DNA of 64,000 nt from Heliocidaris tuberculata (GCA_025618425.1 CM046835.1:19065374-19129373); one strand, 5' to 3'; shown: positions 1-13,476, numbered from the stretch's first letter. Notes: generated by a model not told the origin, from the sequence alone. Numbers and translations: made by a program.

Positions 1-491
1 AGAGTTGTGGTACATTTCAGTTCATATGGGCCAAGTGAAATGGGAAGATAAAACAATAATCCAAGTGCATCTGGAGGTAAACATTGAGACACAGAAACAG
101 CTAATGTATAGTTGAATGAATGGTATTGAATGATGAGCATAGACAGGTCTCTGTCACTGTGTATCTGGTCATGGTAGACTGCTGATAATCAGGCCTGCGG
201 GGAGGTGAATGCACAGTCACGTTGTCATCCTGTGTTGATGTTGTCTAAGGTTGCGCCAGTGTTCACCAAACCAAAAGTGATGCCATGTTTGATGGAAGAA
301 GGTCTTTGCACTTTGATGGAGTGTTTCGATTTAATCGAGATGGAGGGATATCAGTGCAAAGTTTATGGTGCAGTCTTACCTCTTCAACCTCAATCAAAGG
401 TTCATGATGCAATAATTATGAGAACAATATCTAAATTATTGTATGTGAGTTCTGTGTTCTGAAAATACTGTCATGCTAAGTACCTGCTTGC

Positions 492-907
492 TTAACCCTT
501 TCAGGCCAGGAATTAGTTAAGGGCTAAATTGATCACATTTTGTTCTTCAAATTGGCAACAATAATATTTTTCTTTTAGTGCTACATGGTTCTAATAAGAT
601 GTAATATCTTGAAAACAATGTAAATGGTTAGGAACTTTGTTGAAAAGTTGAAAAAATTGCCAATTTCGATAAAAAAACAATGATTTTGAACCTCTCAATA
701 TGTTGCCAATTTAAGGATTTTAAAGGTTATTCTCTTTTTAAAAATTCCTTGCCTCAAATGCAGTGTGGTAATACAGCAAAAATGGATACAGTGTGTGCAG
801 AAATTTTTGCTCTTTCTACTCGTGCATCTGGTATAATTTTTAGAGCTCTGAATCAAAAGTTATTTAGCCAAACCACAAAATGTGGTCAATTGTCTCAAAA
901 GGGTTAC
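492..907 (-). mobile_element. piggyBac-like MITE, copy 1
   Basis: A 416-bp non-autonomous element with terminal inverted repeats starting CCCTTTCAGG and flanked by TTAA on the left and a mutated TTAC on the right. Its internal sequence matches the copies at 5223, 23874, 23938 and 42126 in the opposite orientation. TTAA target duplications and CCC-starting termini are hallmarks of the piggyBac superfamily. There is no transposase gene; short open frames inside are incidental. Confidence 0.85.
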
Positions 908-1202
908 TCTCTACTGGCTTTGGTCAACTAATGGAACAAACAATGGACTGCCACAGTCAACTTGAGGCACGTGTACAGTGTGTATGTATCATGTACTCCA
1001 AATAATGTGGTAGCCTAGAGTTTCAAGGAATAGTAAATAAAGAGTTTTTAAAAAAGAGATGCATATTATGTGAAGTATCCAACTTGAAAACTCTTGTAAA
1101 ACACAATATATCTTGGCATGCAGATTTGGGGAATACTTTGATAGGTCTTCTAATAATAACTTGAAGACTGGGTGCAAAAAATAGCTTACAGAACCACAAA
1201 GT

Positions 1203-1248
1203 ATATATATATTTTTTTTTTTTTTTTTTTTTAAATATATATATATAT
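1203..1248. repeat. Mixed (TA)n / poly-T / (TA)n tract
   Basis: TA dinucleotides, then an uninterrupted T run of about 22, then TA dinucleotides again. Simple low-complexity DNA, probably polymorphic. Confidence 0.9.
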
Positions 1249-1365
1249 CTATTGAAACAAGTATTTCTACAATTAGGTTTCGTAATCTGTGTTATTTCTA
1301 AATGTAATAACTATGAGTTAGCTTTCATGTTACAGTTGTTATAGCTTGTAGGAAGAGGTGATGCT

Positions 1366-1635
1366 TACTGTATAAGCCATAAATTTTCGCGAATAGGACT
1401 AACCAGACTATTTCGCAAGTGGTTAAATTCGCAGTCTGAAAATTCTCAAATCTACAAACAGCGGTGATGATGTACTTTTGCAAAGCGAAGTGGTGAATTT
1501 CTGACCAGGAAACAACAAATTCAAACGACTTCTAATGTTGGAAATATTTTGGCGTGTTGTTAAATTCACGACCCACTCACGATTCGCGAAATTCGCGAAA
1601 ATAAAACCCCCACGAAATATATGGCGTATACAGTA
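1366..1635. mobile_element. TACTGTA-type MITE, copy 1
   Basis: A 270-bp element bounded by TACTGTATAAGCCATA at the left and the inverse TATGGCGTATACAGTA at the right. The interior has CG-containing motifs such as TTTTCGCGAA near both ends. A second copy is at 49748. TA at the outer edges suggests a TA target duplication as for Tc1/mariner-type transposons; the superfamily is inferred. Confidence 0.75.
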
Positions 1636-3647
1636 TTGTATAGTATATTTTAGGCATTAAGTGGTTATGTTATAAAAATAAGAAGCACAAACTCAAGAAC
1701 ATAGAACTTTTTAGGAAGTCTCATGTTTTGCGTGTCTCCCTGTACAAGATCTCAACATAATTAGAAGTGTTTACATCAATGGAAGCACCTTCATGCTACA
1801 ACAACATCCAGTCTGACAAGGACTACTCATCAATCATGGATGCACCAAGGCTGTGCCCCCTGAGCATGATGTGCTCTCATTATAAATTCATGGAATCGTA
1901 TCAGCCGCAGAACACCCTGGAGAGTATTTTAAAAATCTGAAATGGTCTTTTCCGTGGTGTGAAGTACAAGATGATGTCATTGACAACAACATGGACCTTA
2001 TTAATGTCAAACCAGTACCCTCACGTATGTTTGTGCCGCTCACTTCAAGAGCAGGGCCATTTTGAAAGGATCCAGGGTAACTCGGCACTACGCTAGGGAT
2101 ATTCTACACTCAGTGCAAAATCGAGTTAGCCAAGAGAGCTGAAATGATCACAAATACTTGTAAGAATTTTTGCACTGAGCGATCTTTAAAACCAACAATT
2201 TTCAGGATAAGTTGATTAGAATGTGTAAAATAGTTACTGGGGAGATAATGATAAAATTTTATGAGGTTTAACTCTACAAAACATAAAAAGCAAGACTTTA
2301 TTGAAGGTCTGTTGTGAAGCTGCGTGATGCCGAGTCTGCACTATGGCCGAGCAACCCCGACCCCCCTATTATGTAAGGGTATTGGCGAATGAAAAATCGG
2401 GGGGAGGGGGGGGGGTGTGTTGCTTCTGGCGTCGAGATCGGCAAGAAGTGCTGGTTGTGAAAACAGTTTGTCTTTTGTAGCCATATAAATCTTATACCTC
2501 TTGCCAAACATGGTCCATGTGATAGACAATACTTCAGGAAGAAAGGTATGAGAAATGGTTTAAAAGGAAAAAATGACATAATGAAGCTTTATGAATAATT
2601 TGAATATTTTTCGAGTGGAAACTGGAAAATTAACCTGCAAATGGAGCTTAGACTGTTATTAATGGGATTTTCCTAGAGTTTGAGTGAATGTAGGTAACAA
2701 TAGGCTACATATGAATTACTTCTACCTGAAATTCATTCAAATGATTTTATTTCCTCAAACATCTGGTCTAAAACAAAAGTCCAGAAAGCAAATATGCATG
2801 CGCCACCCTGTTTAAAATTGTCGCAGCCCACGAAGCGCCTACTCGTTGTGTAGTTAACGAACATACGTGCCCTCAGAACTTAAACCCTGCTCCCCCCTAA
2901 GAAATAAGAAACAACTTCAATAAAAGAACAAAACAACTAAGGAAAAATGATGGTGTATATAGAATGCATTGATGTATATTCATGGCTTGCTTTTATTAAT
3001 GAAAGATAGACTTAATGAAAATCTTGATGCTTATTTTTCCTTTTGCCAAAGAAGATGTCTAGATTTGCAGTGTAAATCTCACTTTAAAAATTGTCTCATC
3101 AGTGTCGGTGTCGTGTTCAGGTAAAGCCTTGAAGGCGTCTTACTGTTGCTGAGCCTACATCCCATATGGATAGGATAGCATTTCATGTTTTTCCAGGAAA
3201 CAGGAAAGTTCAGGATACAGACGAGTTTGAGCTGGATTGCTCACGTTTATTGCTTCCACCTTGCATGTACCGTTATCCATATAGACTCAGCCCTCTGTCC
3301 CATGATTAGCTCGCACTCTGCGTCAAACGTGAGAAGAATCGTCATTATTCTGCACTGCCTAGAATTTCCCCCTAGAGGGATTGAGTGGGCAACGTTTTTC
3401 TCTCCCTCTCTACCTTTATCAAATTAATGTCTCATATTGTAAATGATTGTTGATGTTTGAAAAGGTTCATTTGATTTGTGGTGGTTATGATGACTGCTTT
3501 AAGAGTAATGTACAGATGTAAGGATGGGAGGGAACATCAGAGGCTGACAGTAAAAGCATTATTCAGTGAGAACCACCGGTTTTATATTCATATTGAAGTT
3601 CAATCGAGATGTTGCACTATGATGTTTTTGGAAAATAAATGATAATC
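1636..3647. other. No gene seen
   Basis: AT-rich unique-looking sequence apart from the G-tract region near 2400. Short open frames only, without splice or family support. Confidence 0.6.
2338..2450. repeat. G-tract region
   Basis: Contains ATCGGGGGGAGGGGGGGGGG near 2396-2416 next to a C-run in AACCCCGACCCCCC, so the strand can form G-quadruplex-like or folded structures. It looks like debris of a poly-G-bearing repeat; no element boundary was found. Confidence 0.45.
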
Positions 3648-3860
3648 ATATTAATAATAATAATGATAATAATAATAATAGTATGTCATGTTTACCCAGG
3701 GTAGCCTCATTAGTACTAAATACTGTTCTCCCTGAGGGCCCTACATATTATTACCCCAGCTTTAGCACAGCAACCGTAGCACTCAGTGCATTCAAGAAAT
3801 AAATCCTACCAAGTACCCACTTACTACACTTACTACTAATGGGGTTGAAGAGAGGCATAC
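3648..3860 (-). mobile_element. Possible SINE/LINE 3' fragment with (AAT)n tail
   Basis: An (AAT/GAT)n run at 3650-3680 is followed by a non-repetitive 180-base segment (GTATGTCATGTTTACCC, then ACTCAGTGCATTCAAG) that looks like a short retroposon read from the minus strand, like the SINE at 21537. No tRNA-like head is recognisable at its right end, so assignment is tentative. Confidence 0.35.
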
Positions 3861-5222
3861 TAAAGCTTATCGTCTTCCACTCATCGGAGTATACTGCAAG
3901 AATGAACAGAAAGCCAAAATCAAACAATATAACCAGAAACTAAAGGAACAAAGTGCACAAAATATAAAAGATTTTGATTGGCTGCCTGAAAGTAATGGGG
4001 AAATTAGACTTCTTGTTGCTTTTTTTATTTTAGTTATTTAAGCTACTTCACACAGTCTTTGTGCTTCTCTGTAACATGTTTCTGTATAATTATTCCCTTG
4101 CACTTCTTCCTATGCATTGGCTTCGATTTTGATTTGGTTATTTGATTTTACATTTTTGAAAGTAGTGAAATTGTGTAATAATGGCTAGTGACAAAGTGAC
4201 ATTCCAGACAAAATGGATGCCTTGGCGTGCATGTACATGCTTAAAGTCAGTAAACACTTAAATTGTGTGAATAAATGTATAAATTCAACCTCAAAACACT
4301 TTACCAGGCCTTCTATGGGTTAACGGTTAAAGAGTGTGAAGAAAATGAAGGAAAACATTAAACCTCTTTGTGCGGAACCCTACTCCAAGTTCGGTTCTGT
4401 GTGGGCGATTATTCTATGCGAGCGCTTTTTGTTTATTGGGAGTGTCTTCAACTTGCCATATATCTTTTCTAATCAACTTTTTGAAGCTCATATTTTGAAT
4501 ATAGTATAGCGACATGGAACCCCTAATATACTAGCAAAATATTTTTTTGTGAGTGGTACACTTTCATCTCACATGGTATTTTAATGATAAGTTACTTTTG
4601 TTTCTCCCTGGTTTATATCACTCACTAGCTGGGTATAATCATGGATGTATCTTTCCATTTGTTTTCTCAGCAATGAGCAGTTTAATAGAGGCATATACCA
4701 TACCGTCACCTAAATGAGTTTCAATGTTTTCATAAGAATTTTACTCGTTTCCTTTGAACTCAAAACCCTGTAGACCCATCTGAAGAGAAGTACCATTATC
4801 TTACATCAATAATATGATGCAACATTATCTGAATGTTAGGCTATTGGGATCTAACACCTAAAGTGCATGGCTAATGATGCCCTTAACACACTCTCACTGA
4901 TGCGATATGATCTTTTGCAAAGATGTTGAGTGTATTATCCCATTATCTGACCTACATTCAATCTCTTTCTCATTTTTACTCTACCTCTTTAAAAACATTT
5001 TTTACCTTGATCCTTCTCTTTCTACCACATATTCTCTAGTGTACTTTCTCTGAATGTCTCTTGTTCATTTCTCTTTTTTTGTTCTTTGTCCAGTCTTTTT
5101 CAAAAAATACATCTCTTTCTATTTCTTTCTGTTGCTTTATCCTATATCAATCTTTTTTGTGTCATTACCTCTTGTTTTGCTTGAAACAATATAGTATTGT
5201 TTCATGTTGCAAAGGAAAGATA

Positions 5223-5639
5223 TTAACCCTTTCAGGACAATTGACCACATTTTGTGGTTTGGTTCAATAGCTTTTGATTCAGAGATCTAAAAAATATAAA
5301 AGATGGATCAGTAGAAAGAGAAAAAAAAATCTGTATACACTATGTCCATTTCTGTTACATTACCATATTGCGTTTTGATGCCAGGAATTTTAAAACAAGA
5401 ATAAGATTTAAAATCCTTAGATTGGCATCACATTGAGATGTTCAAAATCATTGTTTTCCATCAAAATTGGCAATTTTTTGAACTTTTCGCCATAATAATT
5501 CACCATGTATATTGTATTCATAGACATTATACCTTATTAGAACCATGTAGCACTAAAAGAAAAATATTATTGTTGCCAATTTGAAGAACAAAATGAGATC
5601 AATTTAGCCCTTAAATAATTCCTGTCCTGAAAGGGTTAA
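5223..5639 (+). mobile_element. piggyBac-like MITE, copy 2
   Basis: A 417-bp copy with intact TTAA at both ends, TIRs CCCTTTCAGGACA and TGTCCTGAAAGGG, and internal sequence closely matching the other four copies. Noncoding. Confidence 0.88.
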
Positions 5640-6475
5640 TAAGCATCTTTTAGTTTGTGTGATGGTGTTGTGGTACACTTAGTTGAAGCAGATTTCTTTT
5701 GATGCACTGATTCTTTTCCATTTCTTGTTAATATTTTTACAATTTTTGAAGTGGTTGGAGTTTGCTAATTAAGTGAATTTTAGTAATATGTACATTTTGA
5801 AATGGCAATTAATGAATGATTTTTTTATTCTGTCCTCAAGGAATGTTTGTAGACCTTAAAGGCAGAATATATCTTTTGATCTTGCTCTCTTACAAAATAT
5901 TCTCTAGTTGCTCTTACGTCAACAAACCCCAACATTGACAAGACTTATGAAATTAGGCTCACACGGTTGCTATCTCTCTTGGGATTTGTAGTAAAATACA
6001 AAGAAAAGATCCAAGCCATTTCTGTTGTGCCATTTAGGTCAGCAGTGGAGATGATACGCCTGTCGTGCGTAAAATTAAGGGCATGGGCTGCTTAACCAGT
6101 TAGAACAAATAACCTGCAGTTATTGAGCCTGAATTAAAGGTATACATCTGTAATGTTGAAAATGGAATGATTTTCCATTGTCGTAATACTTCAGAAAGTA
6201 ATACATATCCTCCTTCCCCATTTTAGTTCAGGAATACTTGATTTTTAAAAAACTTAAATGTACACACTAATGTATTTTTCCATCTTGGATCTATATAAAC
6301 CTTTTTTGCAGCATGATACATTTGCTAATATGGATCGATTTCATAAATAGTAAAAAATTTGTTGTTTTGAAATATTTATTTATTTTTGTTGTGTTAGACT
6401 TGTGTTGAAACAGCAAGGAATATTCATTTCACCATATTCATTATACTTTTCACCATTGATGGGATATTTCTGTAT

Positions 6476-7063
6476 TTAAAGGAAACCAAAACCCAAGGAG
6501 AGAATCAATGTTATTGGAAAGTGAGAATTCAGAGAGGCACTTTACAAAAAAGTTTCATTAAAATTGGTTAAAAAATGAGAGAGTTATGGAAGTTTGAAAA
6601 GTCTCGTTTTACTTTCTATGGGGATCCTCAAATTGGCAAAATTGCTTCAAAATGGCTGATTTTGTGAACAACTCTTCATTTGTTTTGTACACAGATTTTC
6701 AGATTTTCCTCATTATCTTTCAAGGTGCAGTTAATCTCCTTCTGAACTCAACATATATAATGGAAAATGTATTTTACAAAAACATATGTCGAGTTCAGGA
6801 GGAGACAAGGAGCACCCTGAGAGATAATGGGGAAAATCTGAAAATCTGTGTACAAAAGAAATGAAGAGTTGTTCACAAAATCAGCCATTTTGAAGCAATT
6901 TTGCCAATTTGAGGATCCCCATAGAAAGTAAAACAAGACTTTTCAAACTTCCATAACTCTCTCATTTTTTAACCAATTTTAATGAAACTTTTTGTAAAGT
7001 GCTTCTCTGAATTTTCACTTTCCAATAACATTGATTCTCTCCTTGGGTTTTGGTTTCCTTTAA
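6476..7063. mobile_element. 588-bp foldback element, TTAA-bounded (foldback family copy 1)
   Basis: Nearly the whole element is an inverted repeat: TTAA, AGGAAACCAAAACCCAAGG at the left and the inverse CCTTGGGTTTTGGTTTCCT then TTAA at the right, with arms of roughly 280 bp around a short centre near 6765. Transcripts could form a long hairpin. The copy at 18486 shares the layout and internal phrases. Open frames inside are mirror images of each other and not genes. Confidence 0.85.
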
Positions 7064-7826
7064 GGAAAAGCATGGTTTTCAGTCAGAAAAATGAAAAAAT
7101 AGTTGCTTATATTCAGCTGTGATTGGATTCACTTTTGAAATCCTTCCAGGGGAAATGAATCTAGTACTTTCCACCTCCCTAGCTTGCTCACATTACCTAC
7201 AGCACTTAACCATACTCAAGAAGGAGAGAAGGAGAGCAATAAATATTTGGAAGAAGGTTGACATAACATGCATAGGCTCATGATTGTGATGAGAGAGAGA
7301 ACCAGAGCCAAACACTTCTGTAGAAACTTACAGATTGCTTTGAAATGTTGATAAAGTCAACACACTTCCAAGAAAGATATGCTCATGATAGACAATCAAA
7401 CCTCATGCTCCATCTCTCTCTATATCTCACCTCCTATTCTGATAACATGATTGATGAAAAATGTGCATTTCTAAGGTGACAAGTGGGCGGTGTTGCCTGT
7501 ATACCCAAGCGTTATCGACCAAAGATAACATGCTCTTCACTTGCACGGTGTGACAGTTGGAAAGGTCTGATGTGAAATATTATAGCTTTGAAAAACACTT
7601 TCATATCTTATGTAGATGAAACACAAGAATTCACATTATTCTTCAGGATTGAAGGACATGTGCCTACTCTTGGGTGATGAAGAGGGAGGAGAAGAAGAGG
7701 AGGAAGAAGAAACTTTAGGGATGAGGATGGTGGAGGGAAGGCAAAGGAAGAAAGAAAAAGGAAAAGAAAAAAAATAAGAAGAAAAAAGTTGAAACATGAG
7801 AATGAGTTGTGGAGGGGAAGACAAAT

Positions 7827-8302
7827 GAAGAAGAAGAAGAAGAAGAAGAAGAAGAAGAAGAAGAAAGAAGAAGAAGAAGAAGAAGAAGAAGAAGAAGAAG
7901 AAGAAGAAGAAGGAGGAGGAGGAGGAGGAGGAGGAGGAGGAGAGAGGAGGAGGAGGAGAAGAAGAAGAAGAAGAAGAAGAAGAAGAAGAAGAAGAAGAAA
8001 GAAGAAGAAGAAGAAGAAGAAGAAAGAAGAAAGAAGAAGAAGAAGAAGAAGAAGAAGAAGAAGAAGAAGAAGAAGAAGAAGAAGAAGAAGAAGAAGAAGA
8101 AGAAGAAGAAGAAGAAGAAGAAGAAGAAGAAGAAGAAGAAGAAGAAGAAGAAGAAGAAGAAGAAGAAGAAGAAGAAGAAGAAGAAGAAGAAGAAGAAGAA
8201 GAAGAAGAAGAAGGAGGAGGAGGAGGAGGAGGAGGAGGAGGAGGAAGGAGAAGAAGGAAGAAGAAGGAGGAGGAGGAGGAGGAGGAGAAGAAAAGAAAAA
8301 GA
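7827..8302 (+). repeat. 476-base uninterrupted purine tract, (GAA)n/(GGA)n
   Basis: Not one pyrimidine occurs from 7827 to 8302. The block alternates GAA and GGA trinucleotides; the longest clean GAA run is about 59 units, roughly 8035-8212. Neighbouring DNA from 7677 to 8730 is also purine-rich. Long GAA·TTC mirror repeats are known to form triplex (H-DNA) and to impede polymerases. Open frames across it (poly-K, poly-R, poly-E, poly-S, poly-L) are artefacts of low complexity. Confidence 0.95.
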
Positions 8303-9089
8303 CTAAAGAAAGAGGCAAATGAAAGGGGAAAAGAGATTGGAATGATAAGGTTGATGGTTCTTCCTGAAAGGAAAAAGGAACTCCTCTCTTCACCCTTGCA
8401 ATATGTCAGTGGCACAGGTTGGATGTGAAGCAAAGAGAAAACACTTCCACATCTCATGTAGACAAAACATAACACTTGATATGACTTAGCATTTGTTTCT
8501 TGGGTTGAAGAATATTGGATAGGACTGCATTGAAAATGGAGGAAGATGGGAGGAAGAAGAAGAAGGAAAAGAAGAAGGAGAAGATGAAGAGAGATAAGAA
8601 AATGGAAAATGGGTGAAGAGGAGAATGAGAAGGAAAAGGAAGAGCAGAAAGGAGAAAGGAGAAATGAAGAAGAAAGAGAAGAACAGAAGAAGAATGTCAT
8701 AAGAAGTAGGAGGAGGAGAAGGATTTTGGAAGCTGAAATTTGCACTTGAAATTTAATCTCTCAACTCACACTGTGGCAGTGGCATTAGTCAGGTGTGAAA
8801 TCTTATAGCTATGAAAAAAACACTTCCACATCTCATGAAGATGAAAAAGCAATCATGACATCTAATGTTTCTACTTGAAAGTAAGAGGAAGAGCCCTTGA
8901 TTGTTTACTCGATGGCCTTCTGTTGGTGCCTTGCTAACATTGGAAGGTTAATTTCACACTTAATTGAATTGCTCTACCATCTTGGGTTCTACTCAGAGTG
9001 ACATGTGGGGGTGTTAGGTAGCAGATTGCATTAATTGGATGTTACGTTGATTGAAGCGTGGGAGCACTCTTAAAGTGGCTTTTGATTGT

Positions 9090-9334
9090 TACAGCCATTG
9101 CATGAATATAATATGTCATCAGGTGTATTAAATTTTTGTGATTGTAGAATAATCCATACAACTAATAGTTATGACCCTAAGTTTTGGAAAGTAAAGTGTC
9201 ATGGGCGATCCAAATACGACAGGTTTTTTAACCTTTATGGAAAGCCCCGCATAATTTTGTATATGTATTTTAATTTATTGTTACTATGTATGTTGATTTT
9301 ATCTTGCGAAATAAAATTGAATTGAATTGAAGGT
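9090..9334 (+). mobile_element. LINE 3' end with (TTGAA)n tail
   Basis: The segment ends CTTGCGAAATAAAATTGAATTGAATTGAA, an A-rich signal followed by a pentanucleotide tail typical of CR1/Jockey-group LINE 3' ends. No reverse-transcriptase sequence is left upstream, so this is a strongly 5'-truncated copy; its left edge is uncertain. Confidence 0.5.
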
Positions 9335-9649
9335 GTTTTTTCCCTCTGTTTCTGTCCTTGTCTCCTGTCTCTAACTTTTAGAATGTTAGAATTCTTGCAT
9401 CTGAATCATGCAAGTGATTCATTGTTTATGTACACTTAGTGGTTTTGATGTTTTCAAAGGGCTATATAAACATACCATGGTTTTGGGAAGAATTGAATCA
9501 ATTCTTTTATGATGCAACAAATGCTGTGTACAAACTTTGTATTTCAAGAATGGAGGTATATTAACAGATGAGACTGAAACACATTTATTTTTTTATTTCA
9601 TTTTTTGGTTATTTTTTGTTATTTGTTATTTTTGTTTGTTTGTTTGTTG

Positions 9650-9762
9650 TTGTTTTTTTTTTTGGGGGGGGGGGCGTCATTTTGCTGATGATCGTCATGC
9701 AATATTCAACCAGTCTTTATTTAATTCTGCAATATTCAATCAGTCTTTATTTAATTCTGCAA
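9650..9762. repeat. Poly-T/poly-G tract and short tandem duplication
   Basis: A T-run followed by ten or so G bases (about 9652-9675), then a roughly 30-bp unit containing CAGTCTTTATTTAATTCTGC repeated at about 9711 and 9741. Simple local repeats; no function seen. Confidence 0.6.
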
Positions 9763-10605
9763 TTAAAAAACATACAAACATCAAATATCAAAAAATACAA
9801 AGCATTTAAAATAAAAACACAAGGTATACTATAATACATGAATTATTATGAAATAAGAAGAACTGAAAAGACCATTATTAAAAGCCTATTTAGGCTTGAC
9901 AAGTTGATGGTCACGAAGGCGTAGAGTATATAACAAAGTATTAAATTGGCTTTATGGCAGTGAATATCTAAATGAACTTCACTACCTACAAATCAAATCA
10001 ATGACCCTTGAATTTATACATGTCTTCATCTTTATAAGAGTATACTTTACAAAGATCAAGTGATCTATCTGTAAGAAAAATACACAAGAGATGCAAAATA
10101 CACAAAAGATCATCATTGATAGCAGAAAAACAGCACATTCTTCCTACTGGTATATCTACCTCAAACTATCGCAGCATTTTGCATGGGTACCTTGAGCTTC
10201 TCCATGTATTGACTTAGGCTATCGGCAGTCTCGGAATGAATTGATTCTTTCCAATTACGGACAGCTGGGGAGAGAATTAAGTCTCTGTACAGCAGACTGT
10301 AGAGTAGACCAAGAGGTTTTACCCAAAATACTTAAAGGGGTCATCCTTTACAAGGTTTTAAATGTGCCTTCTTTGCATCAGTCAGATTTCTTGTTTGTAG
10401 CTCACATGGATCAATCTAATGTTATATATTGATATATGCTTCCATGATAAAATTTGAAAATTACCTTTCATTTTCAAAGGTCTTCTGTTGACTTTTGGTG
10501 GTCTAGAGAATGATGGTAACATTTACTTTCTCAGAATTGATTGAAACTGCTTACAAAGTAGCATTGCAGACATTTACACTATTTCTGTGTCAATCCTTAT
10601 GAGAA

Positions 10606-11027
10606 TAGCCCCACTTTCACACGGTAAAATTCTGTAACGCTTGTTAGTTTAAAGAGCCTTAAACTAATCAGCTTTACATGCGATGTCATTCACACAAAAT
10701 TTTTTTGTTGCGATCGTTCGAGATTCACTGCTGATTAAATGCGCAGTAGGGCCATTGCCCATCATAATAGCAGGTTACGTCAATCAAAGCGCATGTCCGG
10801 TCTTAGCCCCACCCAGTTAGAGACGTATATCTATTCATACACAAAATCTCTTGCCTCCTTTATACGAACTTCATATCTGAAGGCTGCTCTGACCGGTCTT
10901 TAGATCGCGAGTTCGTATCTGTATGAACATCGTATAGTTCAATGTTCACACAGAGAAAATTTGCTTTGGAGCTGATTAGTTAATCAGCTTTCCATACGAT
11001 GAATTTAACCCTCATGTGAAAGGGCTG
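10606..11027. mobile_element. 422-bp MITE with AGCCC...GGGCT ends
   Basis: Left end AGCCCCACTTTCACACGG and right end CATGTGAAAGGGCT are inverted partners, and the match continues inward (AAACTAATCAGCTTTACATG against its inverse near 10970-11000; TCACACAAAATTT against its inverse near 10950). No coding capacity. The target duplication is unclear, so the superfamily is not assigned. Confidence 0.65.
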
Positions 11028-13444
11028 TAGGAGGGAGAATGAAGTATAATCAAACTACATCTATTGTAAAACTAAGAAATGTTTAAAATTATTACATGTT
11101 GCAAATTATCAGGATAAAAATAATGTTGAAGCCCATCCGATACTTCAAAAGTTAAGTTACCATTATGTATACTGGCAATATTTGATTACAAAGCATAGTA
11201 TATTGTGTACAGAGCTCTCTGTCAAATTGTATTGTGCATTCTATCACTAATTAAACAAAAGATGTGCAACTGTAATCATTAGTGCAAGTGTTTGTTTAAT
11301 CCATGCAGTATTCACCCCAAATTAAAAGGAAATGTTGGCTTATCGGTTGACCACATGATCCAACTTGCCCTGGGGATGAAACTTAATGAGATTGAACCTG
11401 GGCAAAGACAATTAGAATATTAGACTGATATGGTAATCAGATGCAGAGAGCTTCACTGGCATGTCACACAACCTTCATCCCTGATGACATTGAAGGGAAT
11501 TTTGCAGCAGTGAGAAAGGTTGTGACCTGGTTTTTATTGATAACAAGTGTGTTATGGATTCAAGCTCTATACTGAGCATAAACACAAGCTTTGTTAATAA
11601 AAGGAGCATAATTACTGTGCTCTATATAGGATTACTTCCCAAGAAAATCAATAATCTATATGGCGGAGTATTGATAATTTTATCCTTTATGGTAGCCTTG
11701 AGGTCTGTGAAAAAATTATTTTGTCCCTGTTGAATTCCTTATGATTTTACACTGAATAGTACAAACAACAAACAAATTATACCTGCCCTGTGCATATAAT
11801 GGAAAATGTGCAGTTGCTTAATCAATTCATTGAACTTAGAATTTGAAATTTAGGTAACTTATGACTGATCAAAAATAGGTTACGATCAATCATCTGTAGA
11901 GTATTGTCTCATTTGTTCATAAACTGGTTAGTTCCTATATCGGTGTATGCAGTCATCCAGCATTTCATTTTAAATTTCACTTGTTTGAGAGAGCATTGTC
12001 TCTCATTTAGAATTATTCCTGACAGTTTCTTGAGATACAGTATTATTACCAGGACCCAAGAAAACCTTAAAAGAGAGATGGAATAGTAATAAAGTCAACA
12101 TTATAGCCCTCAGGGATATCTGCATTGTTAGGAGAGGAACTCAGGCCATGCTGAGATACAGAGAATCATTAATTTTCACAGGCATCAGTACATAAAATGG
12201 AAATGACCTTAGAGCCCATTAAGTGTATCATAGCAACACAGAAAGTGGAAAAGATATATACAGGAATAAGTTAACCTTTATAGAGAATCAGCATTTAATA
12301 GACATAGCTCAACCCTCCCCCATCCAGTGCATTGATGACCACTTTCCATAAGCATCCCTAGACAAGGATGTTAAAACAACAAGCTGCTGCCCATTATCAG
12401 AAACGATAACAAACATTAAGGCCAAGGAGAATGTGTAGGATATTGGTCATGTGATATGCGATAAGTGTTTTTATGCACTTAACTGTAAAAGCAAGCAGCA
12501 TATGGGAGTAGTTTTTGTATACAAAAAAAAAATGTTTATAGCTTGGCACAGAAAGTGTAACAGCAAGAGGTAGTAGTACACTCTATTGATAAAACATACA
12601 GGGCAGTTTAAATATGAATTTATATCTGCAATTTAGAATGAAATCATATGGAGAAATTGTTACTCTCTAAGATCTGAAAGTTGGCAGTACAGATCATTAG
12701 TTATGATAAATATAATACCCTGATTTTCTACCAGTATATTAACCATTTGGATTGATTTTTGGTCAAGTTATTTAAATGTTAACTTGTACCTTTAAGTTAA
12801 GTTATATTTCTACAAGCTCAGGCATTTTTGATGCTTGCCCTATACAACATCACTTGTTTCAAAAGAACATTGTTGAAAAATAGAAATACTGTAAAGTATT
12901 AATTTTCATCATGTTTTTTAATTGCACATTGTCTGTATGCCCCAGTGATTCAGTATGGTATATTTGTCATCCCTTGCAGAAATCTAATAAATATTATTCC
13001 AGTAAGGATTCAGTATTTAATGGTGATCATGCATTTGGAATACGAATAATCAATAGATGTATATCACATTCATGATGTAAAGTGAACTCCTCAGAAATGC
13101 ACCGAAGCTTGAATTTCAGCTGGACCAGAAATCTGCTATACCAATTGACATGTTTCCATCAGGGAATGTATTCAGTTAAAGCAATCAAATGAACATTATT
13201 AGATTGTATGAGGAGGAATGTAAAAACCAGGGTATCATTTGATTCAAAAGTGAAATAAGACTGCTTTGACGTCATTTGCCAGACATTGTTTAGACCTGTC
13301 AATCATCGCTCTCTTCTGATGCTGATATGGAAATTGTGAACTTGTAAGTGAGAGAGCTGGTCCTCTTCTTTACTTTTTCCTGCTCTTTTTCTTTCTTTTC
13401 TCTACTTGCCACCACAGAAGGAGATATTCTGAGTGTTATATTTG

Positions 13445-13450
<6 letters not shown>
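11028..13450. other. No gene seen
   Basis: AT-rich sequence without recognisable repeats, coding islands or RNA genes; open frames do not exceed about 60 codons. Confidence 0.6.

Positions 13451-13476
<26 letters not shown>
13451..13476. repeat. (CT)n microsatellite
   Basis: About 13 CT units, followed by more pyrimidine-rich DNA to 13660 (CTCTCCCTCTCTCTCC units at 13600-13632). Confidence 0.9.

Noticed and set aside
6652..6936. Two open frames on opposite strands with near-identical peptides (ADFVNNSSF)
   Set aside because: They are the two arms of the foldback element, not paired genes.
7608..8745. Very long open frames (up to 369 codons) across the GAA/GGA tract on both strands
   Set aside because: Poly-S, poly-L, poly-K, poly-R and poly-E products of a trinucleotide purine repeat that cannot contain stops; no coding context.
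10331..10360. Another TTAA-AGGGG element start (CTTAAAGGGGTCATCCTTT)
   Set aside because: No inverted partner was found downstream or upstream within a few kilobases.
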